This document shows, one piece after another, positions 43,401-52,458 of a stretch of DNA of 64,000 nucleotides. Where the stretch lies: NCBI GenBank assembly GCA_038148895.1, contig JBBVGQ010000004.1, one strand, 5' to 3'. The notes under the pieces are model-generated. The model did no database searches, was not told the DNA's origin, and saw only the letters and a program-made list of their open reading frames with translations. Source of the DNA: Tamlana sp038148895. Its GTDB lineage: Bacteria; Bacteroidota; Bacteroidia; Flavobacteriales; Flavobacteriaceae. Numbering within the stretch: the stretch's first letter is position 1; each line of letters begins with the position of its first letter. The position numbers were made by a program, and so were the translations under genes.

Positions 43401-45362
43401 ATGTCAAAAAATCTTTTTACCGTTGTCCTATTTCTTACCTTTTCCATACTTACATTCTCCCAACCAAGTGAAGAACCTATTTTTAGAGTTTCACTTAGCG
43501 ACCTAAAAATGACTTCCTATCCCAAAGATTCTACAGCCAACGCCATTGTTTTATATGAATTTGGAAATAGTTTTGTTGACGAAAATGATTACAAGCTACA
43601 CACCGAAGAGAAATATAAAATAAAAATTTTCAATAAAGAAGGGTTTGAAAATGCCACCATTACCATACCATTACGCGAAAAAGACAACAATAGTTTTGAT
43701 AAAATAGAGAACATTGTGGCCACAACTTACAATTTGGAAGGGGAAAAAGTAACCACCACCAAATTAAATAAAGAAAATATTTATAAAGAAAAACACGAAT
43801 ATTACTCCTTAGTAAAATTCACGTTACCAAACCTAAGGGAAGGCTCGGTAATCACCTATAGCTATACCACAATTACTCCCTTTATGTTTAATTATAAAAG
43901 TTGGGATTTTCAGAGTAGCATTCCCAAACTTTACAGTGAATACTGCGCCAGTATTCCTGGAAACTGGGATTATAACATAAAACTTATTGGTGGGAAAAAA
44001 CTTTTTATTAATGAAACAAAAGTGAAAAAAGAATGTTTAAGAGGTGGTAATGGAGGTGTAGCCCATTGTTTTGATGCTAAATATGCAATGAAAGACATTC
44101 CTGCTTTTATTGAGGAAAACCATATGACGAGTAAATCAAATTATTTGGCTAGGATTGAATACGAATTAAAGAGCTTTACACAATTTAATGGTGTTAAAGA
44201 ATCCTTTACAAAAACATGGGAAGATGTTGATAAAGAACTTAAAAAGGAAAAAACAATAGGTAGACAATTGGCAAAATCCATTAAAATTGAAGAAATACTC
44301 CCTACCACCATTCTTAATGAAACAGAACCATTAACAAAAGCCAAATCGATCTACAGGTTCGTACAAGAAAACTATACATGGAACGAGGAATTTAGAATTT
44401 TTAGAGATGTTTCAGTTAAAGACCTCATTCAAGAAAAATCTGGAAACGCAACTGTTATAAATATTCTTCTAAAAATACTTCTTGAAGAAACAGGAATTAA
44501 GACCAATCCCGTTTTGCTTTCCACAAGAGGCAATGGTTTTTCCACAAAATTATTCCCCGTTATTTCAGAGTTTAATTATTTAATTGTTCAGTCCACAATC
44601 AATAACAAAACTTTTTTACTTGATGCTACGGACCCCTTCCTAAGTTTTGGAGACCTTCCTTTTAGATGTCTAAACCAATATGCCCGTTTATTGGATTTTA
44701 AAAATGGCAGCAAATGGATAGAAATAGAGCCGCAGTCATTATCTCGGGTAATGTATGATGTTGAAATGAACTTTGATGAGGATCAAAAACTGGTTGGAAA
44801 AGTTAAAAGCAAAAGAACAGGCTACCATGCTTTAAAATACAAAAAAGCTTACTACCCTAACCCTGCAGAGTACAAAGAAAATTTAACCAACAATGCGCCA
44901 TATTTAGAAATAATGGACCATACAGTTACAGAAGATGATGTAAGGGCCCAAGATTTTTCAGAGGTATACAAATTTGAATACCATCCTGAAAATACCGGTG
45001 AAAACATTTACCTAAATCCTTTTTTTGTAAAATTCTTTAATGAAAACCCTTTTAAACTTCAAGAACGAACCTACCCCATTGATTTTGGCTACAAAGATGA
45101 TTACATTTACATATTCAAATTAAATTTGGGAGAAAAGTACACAGTAGCCGAGAAACCAAAAGATTTTAGGTTAGCGCTTCCTAGTAATACCGGGGAAATT
45201 GGGTTTTCAACAAAAATTATGAATAACTCCGTTGTTATTGTAATGAAATTTGACTTTAAATCGGCTATGTATTCAGCAGAATTCTATCCATACCTAAAAG
45301 AATATATGGGTAAGATAGTAGATATCCAGAAAAACTCTTTACTGCTCTTAAAGAAGATATAA
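43401..45362 (+). CDS. DUF3857 protein with inactive transglutaminase-like domain
   Basis: A 653-residue exported protein (signal VLFLTFSILTFSQ) of a family common in Bacteroidota. The N-terminal DUF3857 domain (about 60-230, with NIVATTYNLEGEKVTTTKLN and FTLPNLREGSVITYSY) is followed by a transglutaminase-like fold (IYRFVQENYTWNEEFRI; FLLDATDPFLSFGDLP). The position where these enzymes have a catalytic Cys reads SGNATVINILL, so it is probably non-catalytic. The role is unknown; it may assist in envelope or polysaccharide metabolism. It stands between the nuclease and channel genes on the same strand. Confidence 0.85.
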   Translation: MSKNLFTVVLFLTFSILTFSQPSEEPIFRVSLSDLKMTSYPKDSTANAIVLYEFGNSFVDENDYKLHTEEKYKIKIFNKEGFENATITIPLREKDNNSFDKIENIVATTYNLEGEKVTTTKLNKENIYKEKHEYYSLVKFTLPNLREGSVITYSYTTITPFMFNYKSWDFQSSIPKLYSEYCASIPGNWDYNIKLIGGKKLFINETKVKKECLRGGNGGVAHCFDAKYAMKDIPAFIEENHMTSKSNYLARIEYELKSFTQFNGVKESFTKTWEDVDKELKKEKTIGRQLAKSIKIEEILPTTILNETEPLTKAKSIYRFVQENYTWNEEFRIFRDVSVKDLIQEKSGNATVINILLKILLEETGIKTNPVLLSTRGNGFSTKLFPVISEFNYLIVQSTINNKTFLLDATDPFLSFGDLPFRCLNQYARLLDFKNGSKWIEIEPQSLSRVMYDVEMNFDEDQKLVGKVKSKRTGYHALKYKKAYYPNPAEYKENLTNNAPYLEIMDHTVTEDDVRAQDFSEVYKFEYHPENTGENIYLNPFFVKFFNENPFKLQERTYPIDFGYKDDYIYIFKLNLGEKYTVAEKPKDFRLALPSNTGEIGFSTKIMNNSVVIVMKFDFKSAMYSAEFYPYLKEYMGKIVDIQKNSLLLLKKI

Positions 45363-45397
45363 GTTATCTTTCTTATTTTTGAAGGAGTTAAAAAATT

Positions 45398-46237
45398 ATG
45401 GGTAAAACAAAAAAGCATTGGAAAAATAGGCTACATGAAATTATTTATGAAGCCGACACCCCAGAGGGAAAGCTCTTTGATGTAGTTTTGTTTATTGCCA
45501 TTATTGCCAGTATTTTGATGGTCATGCTAGAAAGCGTAAAGAGCATAGATGTCAAATACCATAATTTTCTTAACATATCAGAATGGATAATAACTATCCT
45601 ATTTAGCATTGAATATATAGCTAGAATCATTACCGTAAAAAAACCTTTTAAGTACATTTTTAGCTTTTATGGCATTGTAGATTTTCTTGCCACCATTCCA
45701 AAATACATTTCCCTAATTTTTGGAGGCGTGCACGCCTTGGCTGCCTTAAGAGCGCTGAGATTATTAAGGATTTTTAGGATTTTAAAACTAGCACGATATC
45801 TTGGAGCATCCAATAATTTATTGAGAGCGCTCAAAGCAAGCAGGGCGAAAATATCGGTTTTTCTATTCGCAGTATTAATCATTGCCATCATTTTAGGAAC
45901 CATTATGTATTTGGTAGAAGGTGAAGAAAATGGCTTTACCAATATACCAAAAAGTGTGTATTGGTGCATTGTAACGCTTACGACGGTTGGTTTTGGAGAT
46001 ATCGCACCCCAAACACCCTTGGGTCAATTTATAGCATCTTTGGTTATGATTTTGGGGTATGGCATTATTGCGGTGCCAACGGGTATTGTATCGGCAGAGT
46101 ACACCAATCAAAGCAAGCTTAAGCAAATTGAAACAACACCCAAAATACACCTAAACACACAAGCCTGCCCAAACTGTTCGGCAGAGGGGCATCAAGATGG
46201 TGCAGAATTTTGCCATAAATGTGGCCACAAACTTTGA
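45398..46237 (+). CDS. Kv-like potassium channel with C-terminal zinc ribbon
   Basis: A 279-residue voltage-gated-type ion channel in the inner membrane. Six membrane segments are discernible, including an S4 with regularly spaced arginines (RALRLLRIFRILKLARYL). The pore has the K+ filter TTVGFGD. After a short linker the C-terminus carries CPNCSAEGHQDGAEFCHKCGHKL, a four-cysteine zinc ribbon, unusual for a K+ channel tail. It could respond to membrane potential or to zinc or redox state; function is otherwise inferred from the family. TATTTTTG (45374-45381) precedes it. Confidence 0.9.
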   Translation: MGKTKKHWKNRLHEIIYEADTPEGKLFDVVLFIAIIASILMVMLESVKSIDVKYHNFLNISEWIITILFSIEYIARIITVKKPFKYIFSFYGIVDFLATIPKYISLIFGGVHALAALRALRLLRIFRILKLARYLGASNNLLRALKASRAKISVFLFAVLIIAIILGTIMYLVEGEENGFTNIPKSVYWCIVTLTTVGFGDIAPQTPLGQFIASLVMILGYGIIAVPTGIVSAEYTNQSKLKQIETTPKIHLNTQACPNCSAEGHQDGAEFCHKCGHKL

Positions 46238-46266
46238 ATCCTTTAATTTATAACCGATTATAGCTT

Positions 46267-47193
46267 ATCAACTCCACGCATAAATATCTCATATCTATTG
46301 TTGGACCAACGGCCATTGGAAAGACTGCTTTAAGCATTAGACTGGCACAGCATTTTAACTCCGAAATCATCTCGGCCGATTCCCGCCAGTTTTTTAAAGA
46401 AATGCAAATCGGAACAGCTGCCCCATCTCCTGTTGAACTGAAAGGGGCAAAACATCACTTTATAAACCATAAATCCATTCACGACCACTATAGTGTTGGT
46501 TCTTTTGAAAAAGATGCTTTAGAATGCTTGGAAGCACTGTTTAAAAACCATGATGTCGTGATTATGGTTGGTGGTTCTGGCCTGTATGTAGATGCTGTGA
46601 TTCATGGTTTGGATGATTTTCCAGATGTTGATAGTGCCATCAGGAAAAGGCTAAATAATGAGCTAAAAACAAAAAGCTTAGAACATCTTCAAAATCAATT
46701 AAAAAGTCTCGATTTACCAAGTTACCAAACAATAGCTATCGACAATCCTCATCGGGTTATCCGTGCTCTTGAAATTTGTATTGGCACGGGCAAACCCTAT
46801 TCATCATTTTTAAATAAAGGAAAAGCTAAGCGTCCCTTTAAAACAATTAGTATTGGTTTAACTGCCGAAAGACAAACTATTTACGACCGTATTAACAAAC
46901 GGGTTGACATCATGATGGAGCAAGGTTTACTCAACGAGGTAAAAAGTTTACTCCCGTTTAAAAATCTAAACGCCCTTAACACAGTGGGCTACAAAGAACT
47001 TTTCAACTATTTGGATGGTGAGTGGGAACTCGATTTTGCAGTTTCAGAAATAAAGAAAAATACACGTAGATTTGCCAAGCGGCAACTCACTTGGTTTAAA
47101 AAAAATGAAGACACTCTTTGGTTTGATTATTTAACACCAACGGAAACAACAACCGACCGATTGAAAAAAAGCATGGAAGATGAAAGCAAATGA
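46267..47193 (+). CDS. miaA: tRNA dimethylallyltransferase, non-canonical start
   Basis: MiaA adds the dimethylallyl group to A37 of tRNAs reading UNN codons. The P-loop GPTAIGKT and the following SADSRQFFKEM are present, as are GGSGLYVDAVIHG, NPHRVIRALEI, and GYKELFNYLDGE. The frame opens after a TAG at 46261-46263. The codons before the P-loop are CTT ATC AAC TCC ACG CAT AAA TAT CTC ATA TCT ATT, with no ATG, GTG or TTG until 46402, which is past the P-loop. I show ATC 46267 (308 residues); ACG 46276 is the other candidate. The 3' end overlaps the acetyltransferase gene by 14 bp. Confidence 0.82.
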   Translation: MNSTHKYLISIVGPTAIGKTALSIRLAQHFNSEIISADSRQFFKEMQIGTAAPSPVELKGAKHHFINHKSIHDHYSVGSFEKDALECLEALFKNHDVVIMVGGSGLYVDAVIHGLDDFPDVDSAIRKRLNNELKTKSLEHLQNQLKSLDLPSYQTIAIDNPHRVIRALEICIGTGKPYSSFLNKGKAKRPFKTISIGLTAERQTIYDRINKRVDIMMEQGLLNEVKSLLPFKNLNALNTVGYKELFNYLDGEWELDFAVSEIKKNTRRFAKRQLTWFKKNEDTLWFDYLTPTETTTDRLKKSMEDESK

Positions 47194-47857
47194 AGATGCC
47201 TTGGATAATCCTGTTTGGAGCGCGTTAACCGATACCCATTTTAATGAATGCATTGACTATGGAAATGTAAAGTTTTATCAAACTGATTATGCGCCGTTTG
47301 GGGCGTTTATAAATGATGAAGACACTTCTGAAGCCATTGAAAAGCATTCTCAATTAACTAAAGACTTTTTTATCGTTGGCAATAAACCTAAAATTCCTGA
47401 ACATTTTAAGCCTTTAGTGCGCTATGTTGGCCTCCAAATGATGCTTTACGATCGATTGAACATTCCCATAAATGAAGAAATCATTACACTGAATGAAACC
47501 CATTATAAGCAACTCATTGATTTGGTAAAACTTGTATATCCGCATTTTTTTAAAGCAAAAACCAACACCCTAGGAACATATTACGGTATTTTTAAAAACG
47601 GTGAACTAGTTGCCATTACTGGCGAACGCTTCCAAACAAAAAATTTCATCGAACTAAGCGCTGTAGCTACGCACCCAGGCCATACGGGCAAAGGATATGC
47701 AACACAATTAATTGCTCATGCCGCAAATACGATATTTGATAAGGATAAAACACCGTTCTTGCATGTAGATCAAACCAATTTAGGCCCAATTGCTTTATAC
47801 AAAAAACTGGGGTTTACGGTAAGAAGAGAAATGGAGTATTGGAGAATTAGCTGCTAA
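47180..47857 (+). CDS. GNAT-family acetyltransferase
   Basis: A 225-residue N-acetyltransferase-fold protein. The acetyl-CoA loop is GKGYATQLIAHAANT (Q/RxxGxG/A variant), preceded by the strand ELSAVATHPG and followed by HVDQTNLGPIALYKKLGFTV. The extended N-terminal part (about 110 residues) could be a second GNAT-like half. The acceptor is unknown. It begins inside the miaA gene, suggesting translational coupling. Confidence 0.87.
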   Translation: MKANEDALDNPVWSALTDTHFNECIDYGNVKFYQTDYAPFGAFINDEDTSEAIEKHSQLTKDFFIVGNKPKIPEHFKPLVRYVGLQMMLYDRLNIPINEEIITLNETHYKQLIDLVKLVYPHFFKAKTNTLGTYYGIFKNGELVAITGERFQTKNFIELSAVATHPGHTGKGYATQLIAHAANTIFDKDKTPFLHVDQTNLGPIALYKKLGFTVRREMEYWRISC

Positions 47858-47902
47858 AAACAGCTTTGTGTTAACAAAAGGGCATTTGTTAAAATGAAGA
47901 GG

Positions 47903-49450
47903 TTATTGCATAACCACATTGCTGTATTTAGCATTAACTACGATGCTTTTTCCGCTGGCCATGCTACCAGATGAAAAATTAGAATCTTGATCTTTGGAGC
48001 TCTTTTTGGGGTGTGTAAAACGTGAACGCGTTCCTTTGTATTGCACATTACAATCTATTTTTGGAAGTTTTAAAATGGCATTACTGTTTTGTAAAATCAC
48101 ATTTAAATTGGTAAAATCATCACCAATATTTAAAATGGCCAAATCACCAATATTACCATCAATAATGGCACTTCCCGTAAGGTTATATATATCAACATCC
48201 GATGAGACCGCGTTTAAAACCAAATGCTTTACATTCTCCAAATTGGCCTGCTTTACATAATTTAAACTAAGTTCCCCTAAATTCCAATTGGACACATAAA
48301 CGGGTGAATAGGAGGCATTAATGGAAGTCAAACTTCCATTAATGCTCTGGGCTTTAAATTTTGCATATGATAAATCGGCTTTTATATTATCAACATTTGA
48401 TGCCAATTCTATTTCACCATGTCTTACATTAACTTTTAGTTTTGCCTTTTTGGGCATTTTTATTTTGATGGTCTTTTTGATGTTCGTACCTGTCTTTCCA
48501 TGAATAATTTTTTCAATTCGTTCCTCACGCTCTTCAATAAGTTTACCTCGCTTCTTAATTAGCTCTTTATGAGCTTCAATACGTTCTTTTTGAGCCATGG
48601 CACGTTCTTTTTGAGCCTCCATTCTTTCAACCTGAACTTCAATGCGCGCAGCTTGGCCTTTCATTTGCTCAGCAAAACGTTTGCCCCACTCTTCCATGGT
48701 CTTAGCAAACTCTTCGTTATCAAATTCTCCTTCAATTTTTTTCGCCCAAACCTCCACCTGTTCTCCATATTTCTCTCCCCATTCCTTACCAAATTTTTCA
48801 CCCCAGGCCTTCATTTTTTCCTGAAATTCCTTGCCATATTTAGATTCAAATTGTTTGGTGTATTCTTCTAAATACTTCTCACCATCCTTTTTATAGGCGT
48901 CGTAGTCAAATTTAAAACTATAAACACCTTCTGGCAATTCGGGTAACTCCGGTAACTCAGGCATTTCTGGAAGTTCTGGCATTCCAGAAACATTTGGTGC
49001 GATTGGTGGTTCTGGAACCTCAAAATGAAAATCGAAATCCATATCAGGTGAATCTGCCAATTCATATTTTAGCTCCTTTAAAATAACCTCTACATCCTTA
49101 TCATCTCCATTGTGCGACGATTTAACCACCCAAACATTTGGACTTCCTCCTTTTGTTTTAATGGACACTTTATCCACCGCGGCATCAATATCAACATCCC
49201 AAGCTTTCAAGGCGTTTTGAAGCTCTTCCTTGCTCAACTTTTCGCCTTCAATATAAGCTTCTATTTCTACAACGTCTTTATTCCAAGTGTCAAACACAAT
49301 GTTACAATGGCTCGTATTCAAGTCGATGGTAACATCTTTATTCACTTTTATGGATTGCGACACTTTGGTCAACTTTTCTTGTGCCAATATGCTTCCCGAA
49401 ATAAGGAAACAAATGGTCCAAAACTTCAATTTTATAATTGTACTGTTCAT
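47903..49450 (-). CDS. Exported DUF4097-like protein with Pro/Glu and charged helical repeats
   Basis: A 515-residue periplasmic or surface protein (signal IICFLISGSILAQ). N-terminal strands resemble a DUF4097-like adhesin/beta-helix segment (KDVTIDLNTSHCNIVFDTW). About residues 160-180 is a PELPEMPELPELPELPE proline/glutamate repeat. Next is a very long charged helix (about 195-320) with recurring WGEKFGKEWGEKYGE-like and AQKERIEAHKELIKK units, then a C-terminal DUF4097-like beta region (VNVRHGEIELASN, KADLSYAKFKAQSING). It is third in an ECF sigma, membrane protein, this-gene operon. Envelope stress sensing is plausible, but no function is assigned. Confidence 0.75.
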   Translation of the reverse strand: MNSTIIKLKFWTICFLISGSILAQEKLTKVSQSIKVNKDVTIDLNTSHCNIVFDTWNKDVVEIEAYIEGEKLSKEELQNALKAWDVDIDAAVDKVSIKTKGGSPNVWVVKSSHNGDDKDVEVILKELKYELADSPDMDFDFHFEVPEPPIAPNVSGMPELPEMPELPELPELPEGVYSFKFDYDAYKKDGEKYLEEYTKQFESKYGKEFQEKMKAWGEKFGKEWGEKYGEQVEVWAKKIEGEFDNEEFAKTMEEWGKRFAEQMKGQAARIEVQVERMEAQKERAMAQKERIEAHKELIKKRGKLIEEREERIEKIIHGKTGTNIKKTIKIKMPKKAKLKVNVRHGEIELASNVDNIKADLSYAKFKAQSINGSLTSINASYSPVYVSNWNLGELSLNYVKQANLENVKHLVLNAVSSDVDIYNLTGSAIIDGNIGDLAILNIGDDFTNLNVILQNSNAILKLPKIDCNVQYKGTRSRFTHPKKSSKDQDSNFSSGSMASGKSIVVNAKYSNVVMQ

Positions 49451-49461
49451 TTTTTGATTTT

Positions 49462-50040
49462 TTAGATTGATTGTGAAACTTCATCAGTGTCAACATCAGA
49501 AGCATTAAATTGTTCTAGCTGTTCACGCAGGCGATACAACAGATTTAAACGAAATTTTAAATTATCGATAAGGGCGTTCACGGTCAATTCTGACGGACCG
49601 GATTCCGTTAAATCCAAAGAGAGACGCCTATATTCTTGGTCAAGCTCGTTAAGCTGTTCTAAATACCCATCAAAAAGTTCTTTGGTTTCTGGCGTGTATT
49701 TCATTTTAGACAATTCTAAATTGATACTTGCCAAATAATAATCCTCCACCTTTTTTAAACCAGGCGAAACATCACCCAAGGTTTTAGTCTCCACGGCTTC
49801 AGCATCTACCATTTGAGGTGAAGCCTCTATTGCAACAGGTTGAAAATATTTGAAAGCACCAAAACTTAAGCCTAAAAGGACAACAATACTTGCCGCAATT
49901 TGCAACCATCCAAATTTCGATTTCTTGGAAACTGGCAATGCTTCATCAAGCTTTTTTAAAAACCTAGCTTGATGGTTTTTTGGCATTTCCTCCCTTGTTA
50001 TTTTGTCGTCCTTAAACAACTCCCTAATATCTTGCGCCAT
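49462..50040 (-). CDS. Membrane protein coupled to ECF sigma factor (anti-sigma candidate)
   Basis: A 192-residue protein with one membrane segment (about residues 46-67: WLQIAASIVVLLGLSFGAF). The short cytosolic N-terminus is like that of anti-sigma factors (KNHQARFLKKLDEALP), and a periplasmic, probably helical C-terminal domain follows (DYYLASINLELSKMKYTPETKELFDGYLEQLNELDQEY). Its start overlaps the sigma factor stop by 17 bp, so anti-sigma function is a reasonable inference; family assignment is not certain. Confidence 0.78.
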   Translation of the reverse strand: MAQDIRELFKDDKITREEMPKNHQARFLKKLDEALPVSKKSKFGWLQIAASIVVLLGLSFGAFKYFQPVAIEASPQMVDAEAVETKTLGDVSPGLKKVEDYYLASINLELSKMKYTPETKELFDGYLEQLNELDQEYRRLSLDLTESGPSELTVNALIDNLKFRLNLLYRLREQLEQFNASDVDTDEVSQSI

Positions 50041-50575
50041 CTTTTTTTAGTGTTAAAAGTTCTTGTAATTTTACTTTTCCTCTTGATAATTGGGTACGTG
50101 AGGCCACTTCGGAAATTTTTAATATTTCAGAAATTTCTTGATGATCGTAACCTTCAATTAAGTACAGCATCACCACAAAACGATATTTATCGGGCAACTC
50201 GGTAATTGCCACTTTTACATCGTTGAGGGTAATAGCATCATCTACCAACCATTTGTCGTCTTTTGGTGTATCGACCACTTTAAGGTGTGCCTCCTTTAAC
50301 TCAACGAGTTCATGTTTTTTAGCTTTTAAAAAATCGATACACTTATTGACCACAATGCGTTTTAGCCATGCCCCGAAAGTAACTTCTGCCTTATATTGGT
50401 GCAATTTGGTAAATGCCTTAATAAAGGCTTCTTGCACCGCATCTTCAGCGTCATCAGCATCTTTCAAAAACCGTTTGGCAACAATATACATACCATTGCA
50501 GTACTGGTTGTATAACTGCAGTTGTGCTTTTCGGTTGTTCTGTTTACATTGTTCTATAATGTCAACTTGAAACAT
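50024..50575 (-). CDS. ECF-type sigma factor
   Basis: A 183-residue sigma-70 family factor. Region 2 (LYNQYCNGMYIVAKRFLKDADDAEDAVQEAFIKAF, FGAWLKRIVVNKCIDFL) and region 4 (AITELPDKYRFVVMLYLIEGYDHQEISEILKISEVASRTQLSRGK) are clear. It leads an operon with a putative membrane anti-sigma factor and the DUF4097-like protein. ATG 50575 is followed at once by VDIIEQCKQNNRKAQLQLY, the usual ECF start. Confidence 0.92.
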   Translation of the reverse strand: MFQVDIIEQCKQNNRKAQLQLYNQYCNGMYIVAKRFLKDADDAEDAVQEAFIKAFTKLHQYKAEVTFGAWLKRIVVNKCIDFLKAKKHELVELKEAHLKVVDTPKDDKWLVDDAITLNDVKVAITELPDKYRFVVMLYLIEGYDHQEISEILKISEVASRTQLSRGKVKLQELLTLKKDGARY

Positions 50576-50722
50576 ACGGGGTTTTACTTCTGGTTTATGT
50601 TAGTTCATCTTAAAGACGACAAAAAAACAGTCGTGTTGCAAAAAATTAAAATATTTTTTTCCGGCCTCATAACAAAGCTAAATAAATGTACGTTTGCATT
50701 TTAGTAGTTATATCAATTAAAT

Positions 50723-50730
50723 TATCTTTG
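50723..50730 (+). promoter_or_regulatory. Possible -7 promoter element before DUF2911 gene
   Basis: TATCTTTG matches TAnnTTTG exactly, 21 bases before the ATG at 50752. The nearest TTTG (50693-50696) is 26 bases upstream, somewhat more than the usual spacing. Confidence 0.35.
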
Positions 50731-50751
50731 TGCCTTTCTAAATTGCTCTCT

Positions 50752-51306
50752 ATGAACACCTTTTTGAAACGTCTTTTAATTCTATTATCCATAGTAGCCT
50801 TAGGTTTATTTTTATATTCTGTTTTTGTTGAAAATATTTTCGAGAAGCGATTAAGCCCTAAAGACACGGTAAAATTTGAACTAAACGATTTAAAACTGAA
50901 GGTATTTTACAACAGACCTTTTAAAAAAGGGAGGGAGATTTTTGGTGGACTTGTTCCTTTTAACCAGGTTTGGCGAACAGGTGCGAACGAAGCCACTACT
51001 TTTGAAACCAACCAATCGCTTACAGTTAATGGAAGACCATTGGATGCCGGCAAATATACACTTTGGACTGTACCTAAAGATTCTACCTGGACAGTTATGT
51101 TTAATTCCAAACAATATTCGTGGGGTGTAAATGCTGAAATGAAACCCATGTGGGACCCAAATTACGATGTTTTGGATATTGAAGTTCCTGTTGAAAAACT
51201 AGACCATATCGTAGAGCAGTTCACCATTGCTTTTGATAATTCTACAGACAAATTGGCCCTAACCATGGCATGGGACAATGTTAAAATTTCTGTGCCCTTA
51301 AAGTAA
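50752..51306 (+). CDS. DUF2911 family membrane-anchored protein
   Basis: A 184-residue protein with one N-terminal membrane anchor (LLILLSIVALGLFLYSVFV). The DUF2911 core is visible: FYNRPFKKGREIFGGLVPF, QVWRTGANEATTFE, AGKYTLWTVPKDSTWTVMFN. It is a flavobacterial envelope protein of unknown activity. ATG 50752 is preferred over an in-frame start at 50686, because the hydrophobic anchor then follows directly and a -7-like element fits upstream. Confidence 0.85.
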   Translation: MNTFLKRLLILLSIVALGLFLYSVFVENIFEKRLSPKDTVKFELNDLKLKVFYNRPFKKGREIFGGLVPFNQVWRTGANEATTFETNQSLTVNGRPLDAGKYTLWTVPKDSTWTVMFNSKQYSWGVNAEMKPMWDPNYDVLDIEVPVEKLDHIVEQFTIAFDNSTDKLALTMAWDNVKISVPLK

Positions 51307-51381
51307 CTGGGATTATTTAGCACAACCTTTTATTCTTAATGAAAAGAAAATTGTTATTTTAGTTTAACAATTGTTTCATTT

Positions 51382-52458
51382 GTGGCAAAAGCAAAAAAAT
51401 CGGCGTTAAAAGAAAAAAAAGGAGTTTCCTTTTCCGAAACCACCAATGAATCTTCCATCAAATCCATTAAAAAAAGGCGCAATATAAAAGTTGACCCTTC
51501 CCAATTAATTGCTTCTATTTTAAAAGGCGACATTACAGCTTTGGGGAAAGCCATCACCCTTATCGAGAGCAAAAACCCGAAACATTTAAAAGATGCCAAC
51601 AGTGTTATAATGGGCTGTTTACCTTATGCAAATAATTCTATTCGTATTGGTATTACGGGAGTTCCGGGCGTTGGCAAAAGTACTTTTATCGAGGCTTTTG
51701 GCAAGCATTTAACCCAACAAGGTAAACGGGTTGCCATTTTGGCCATAGACCCAACAAGCTCAATATCAAAAGGTAGTATTTTGGGCGATAAGACCAGAAT
51801 GGAATCCTTGGCTAAAGACAATAGCGTTTTTATTCGCCCATCTGCCTCTGGGGATTCTTTAGGTGGCGTGGCCAGAAAGACCAGAGAAACCATAATTTTA
51901 TGTGAGGCCGCAGGTTTTGATGTCATTATTATTGAAACCGTTGGTGTGGGCCAAAGTGAAACCACGGTTCATAGTATGGTAGATTTCTTTTTACTACTGA
52001 AACTAGCGGGTGCCGGTGATGAACTACAAGGCATTAAACGTGGTATCATTGAAATGGCCGATGCCATAGCCATTAACAAAGCAGATGGAGAAAATCTAAA
52101 ATCTTCCAAACTGGCAAAAGAAGAATTTAGCAGAGCACTACACCTCTACCCAGAAAAAGCATCGCATTGGCAACCAAAAGTGACGCTTTGTAGTGCCCTT
52201 AATAATGAAGGAATAGATGGAATTTGGGAGCTGATTTTGGATTATTTAAAAACAACAACCAAAAATGGTTATTTCGAAGTTAAGCGAAACAAACAAAATG
52301 AATTTTGGCTCATACAAACCATTGAAGCGCAACTAAAATTTGATTTCTTCAACTCACCAAAAATTAAAAAGGAATTAGCAAAGCAATTGAACCTTATTGA
52401 AAACAAAAAAACGACACCTTTTTCGGCAGCAGACTATCTATTAAATCTTAAGCAATAG
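51382..52458 (+). CDS. meaB: Methylmalonyl-CoA mutase-associated GTPase
   Basis: A 358-residue MeaB/ArgK-type G3E GTPase that protects and reloads the cobalamin-dependent mutase. The Walker A GVPGVGKSTFIEAFG, switch regions (ASGDSLGGVARKTRETI; IETVGVGQSETTVHS) and NKADGENL base-specificity motif are present. The start is GTG 51382, and the N-terminus is lysine-rich and unusual in length. No mutase subunit genes lie in the window. It is convergent with the PAP2 gene and overlaps it by 11 bp. Confidence 0.93.
   Translation: MAKAKKSALKEKKGVSFSETTNESSIKSIKKRRNIKVDPSQLIASILKGDITALGKAITLIESKNPKHLKDANSVIMGCLPYANNSIRIGITGVPGVGKSTFIEAFGKHLTQQGKRVAILAIDPTSSISKGSILGDKTRMESLAKDNSVFIRPSASGDSLGGVARKTRETIILCEAAGFDVIIIETVGVGQSETTVHSMVDFFLLLKLAGAGDELQGIKRGIIEMADAIAINKADGENLKSSKLAKEEFSRALHLYPEKASHWQPKVTLCSALNNEGIDGIWELILDYLKTTTKNGYFEVKRNKQNEFWLIQTIEAQLKFDFFNSPKIKKELAKQLNLIENKKTTPFSAADYLLNLKQ

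Noticed and set aside
46238..46404. miaA as a pseudogene broken by a frameshift
   Set aside because: All catalytic blocks are in one frame from before the P-loop to the stop, with no internal break. Only the start codon is unusual.
48950..49000. Tandem repeats in the PELPE coding region
   Set aside because: The DNA repetition follows from the amino acid repeat in the protein, so it is not a separate DNA repeat element.
49112..49465. A plus-strand frame opposite the start of the DUF4097-like gene
   Set aside because: It mirrors the coding region of the minus gene, has no promoter or homology signal, and shows an antisense-type composition.
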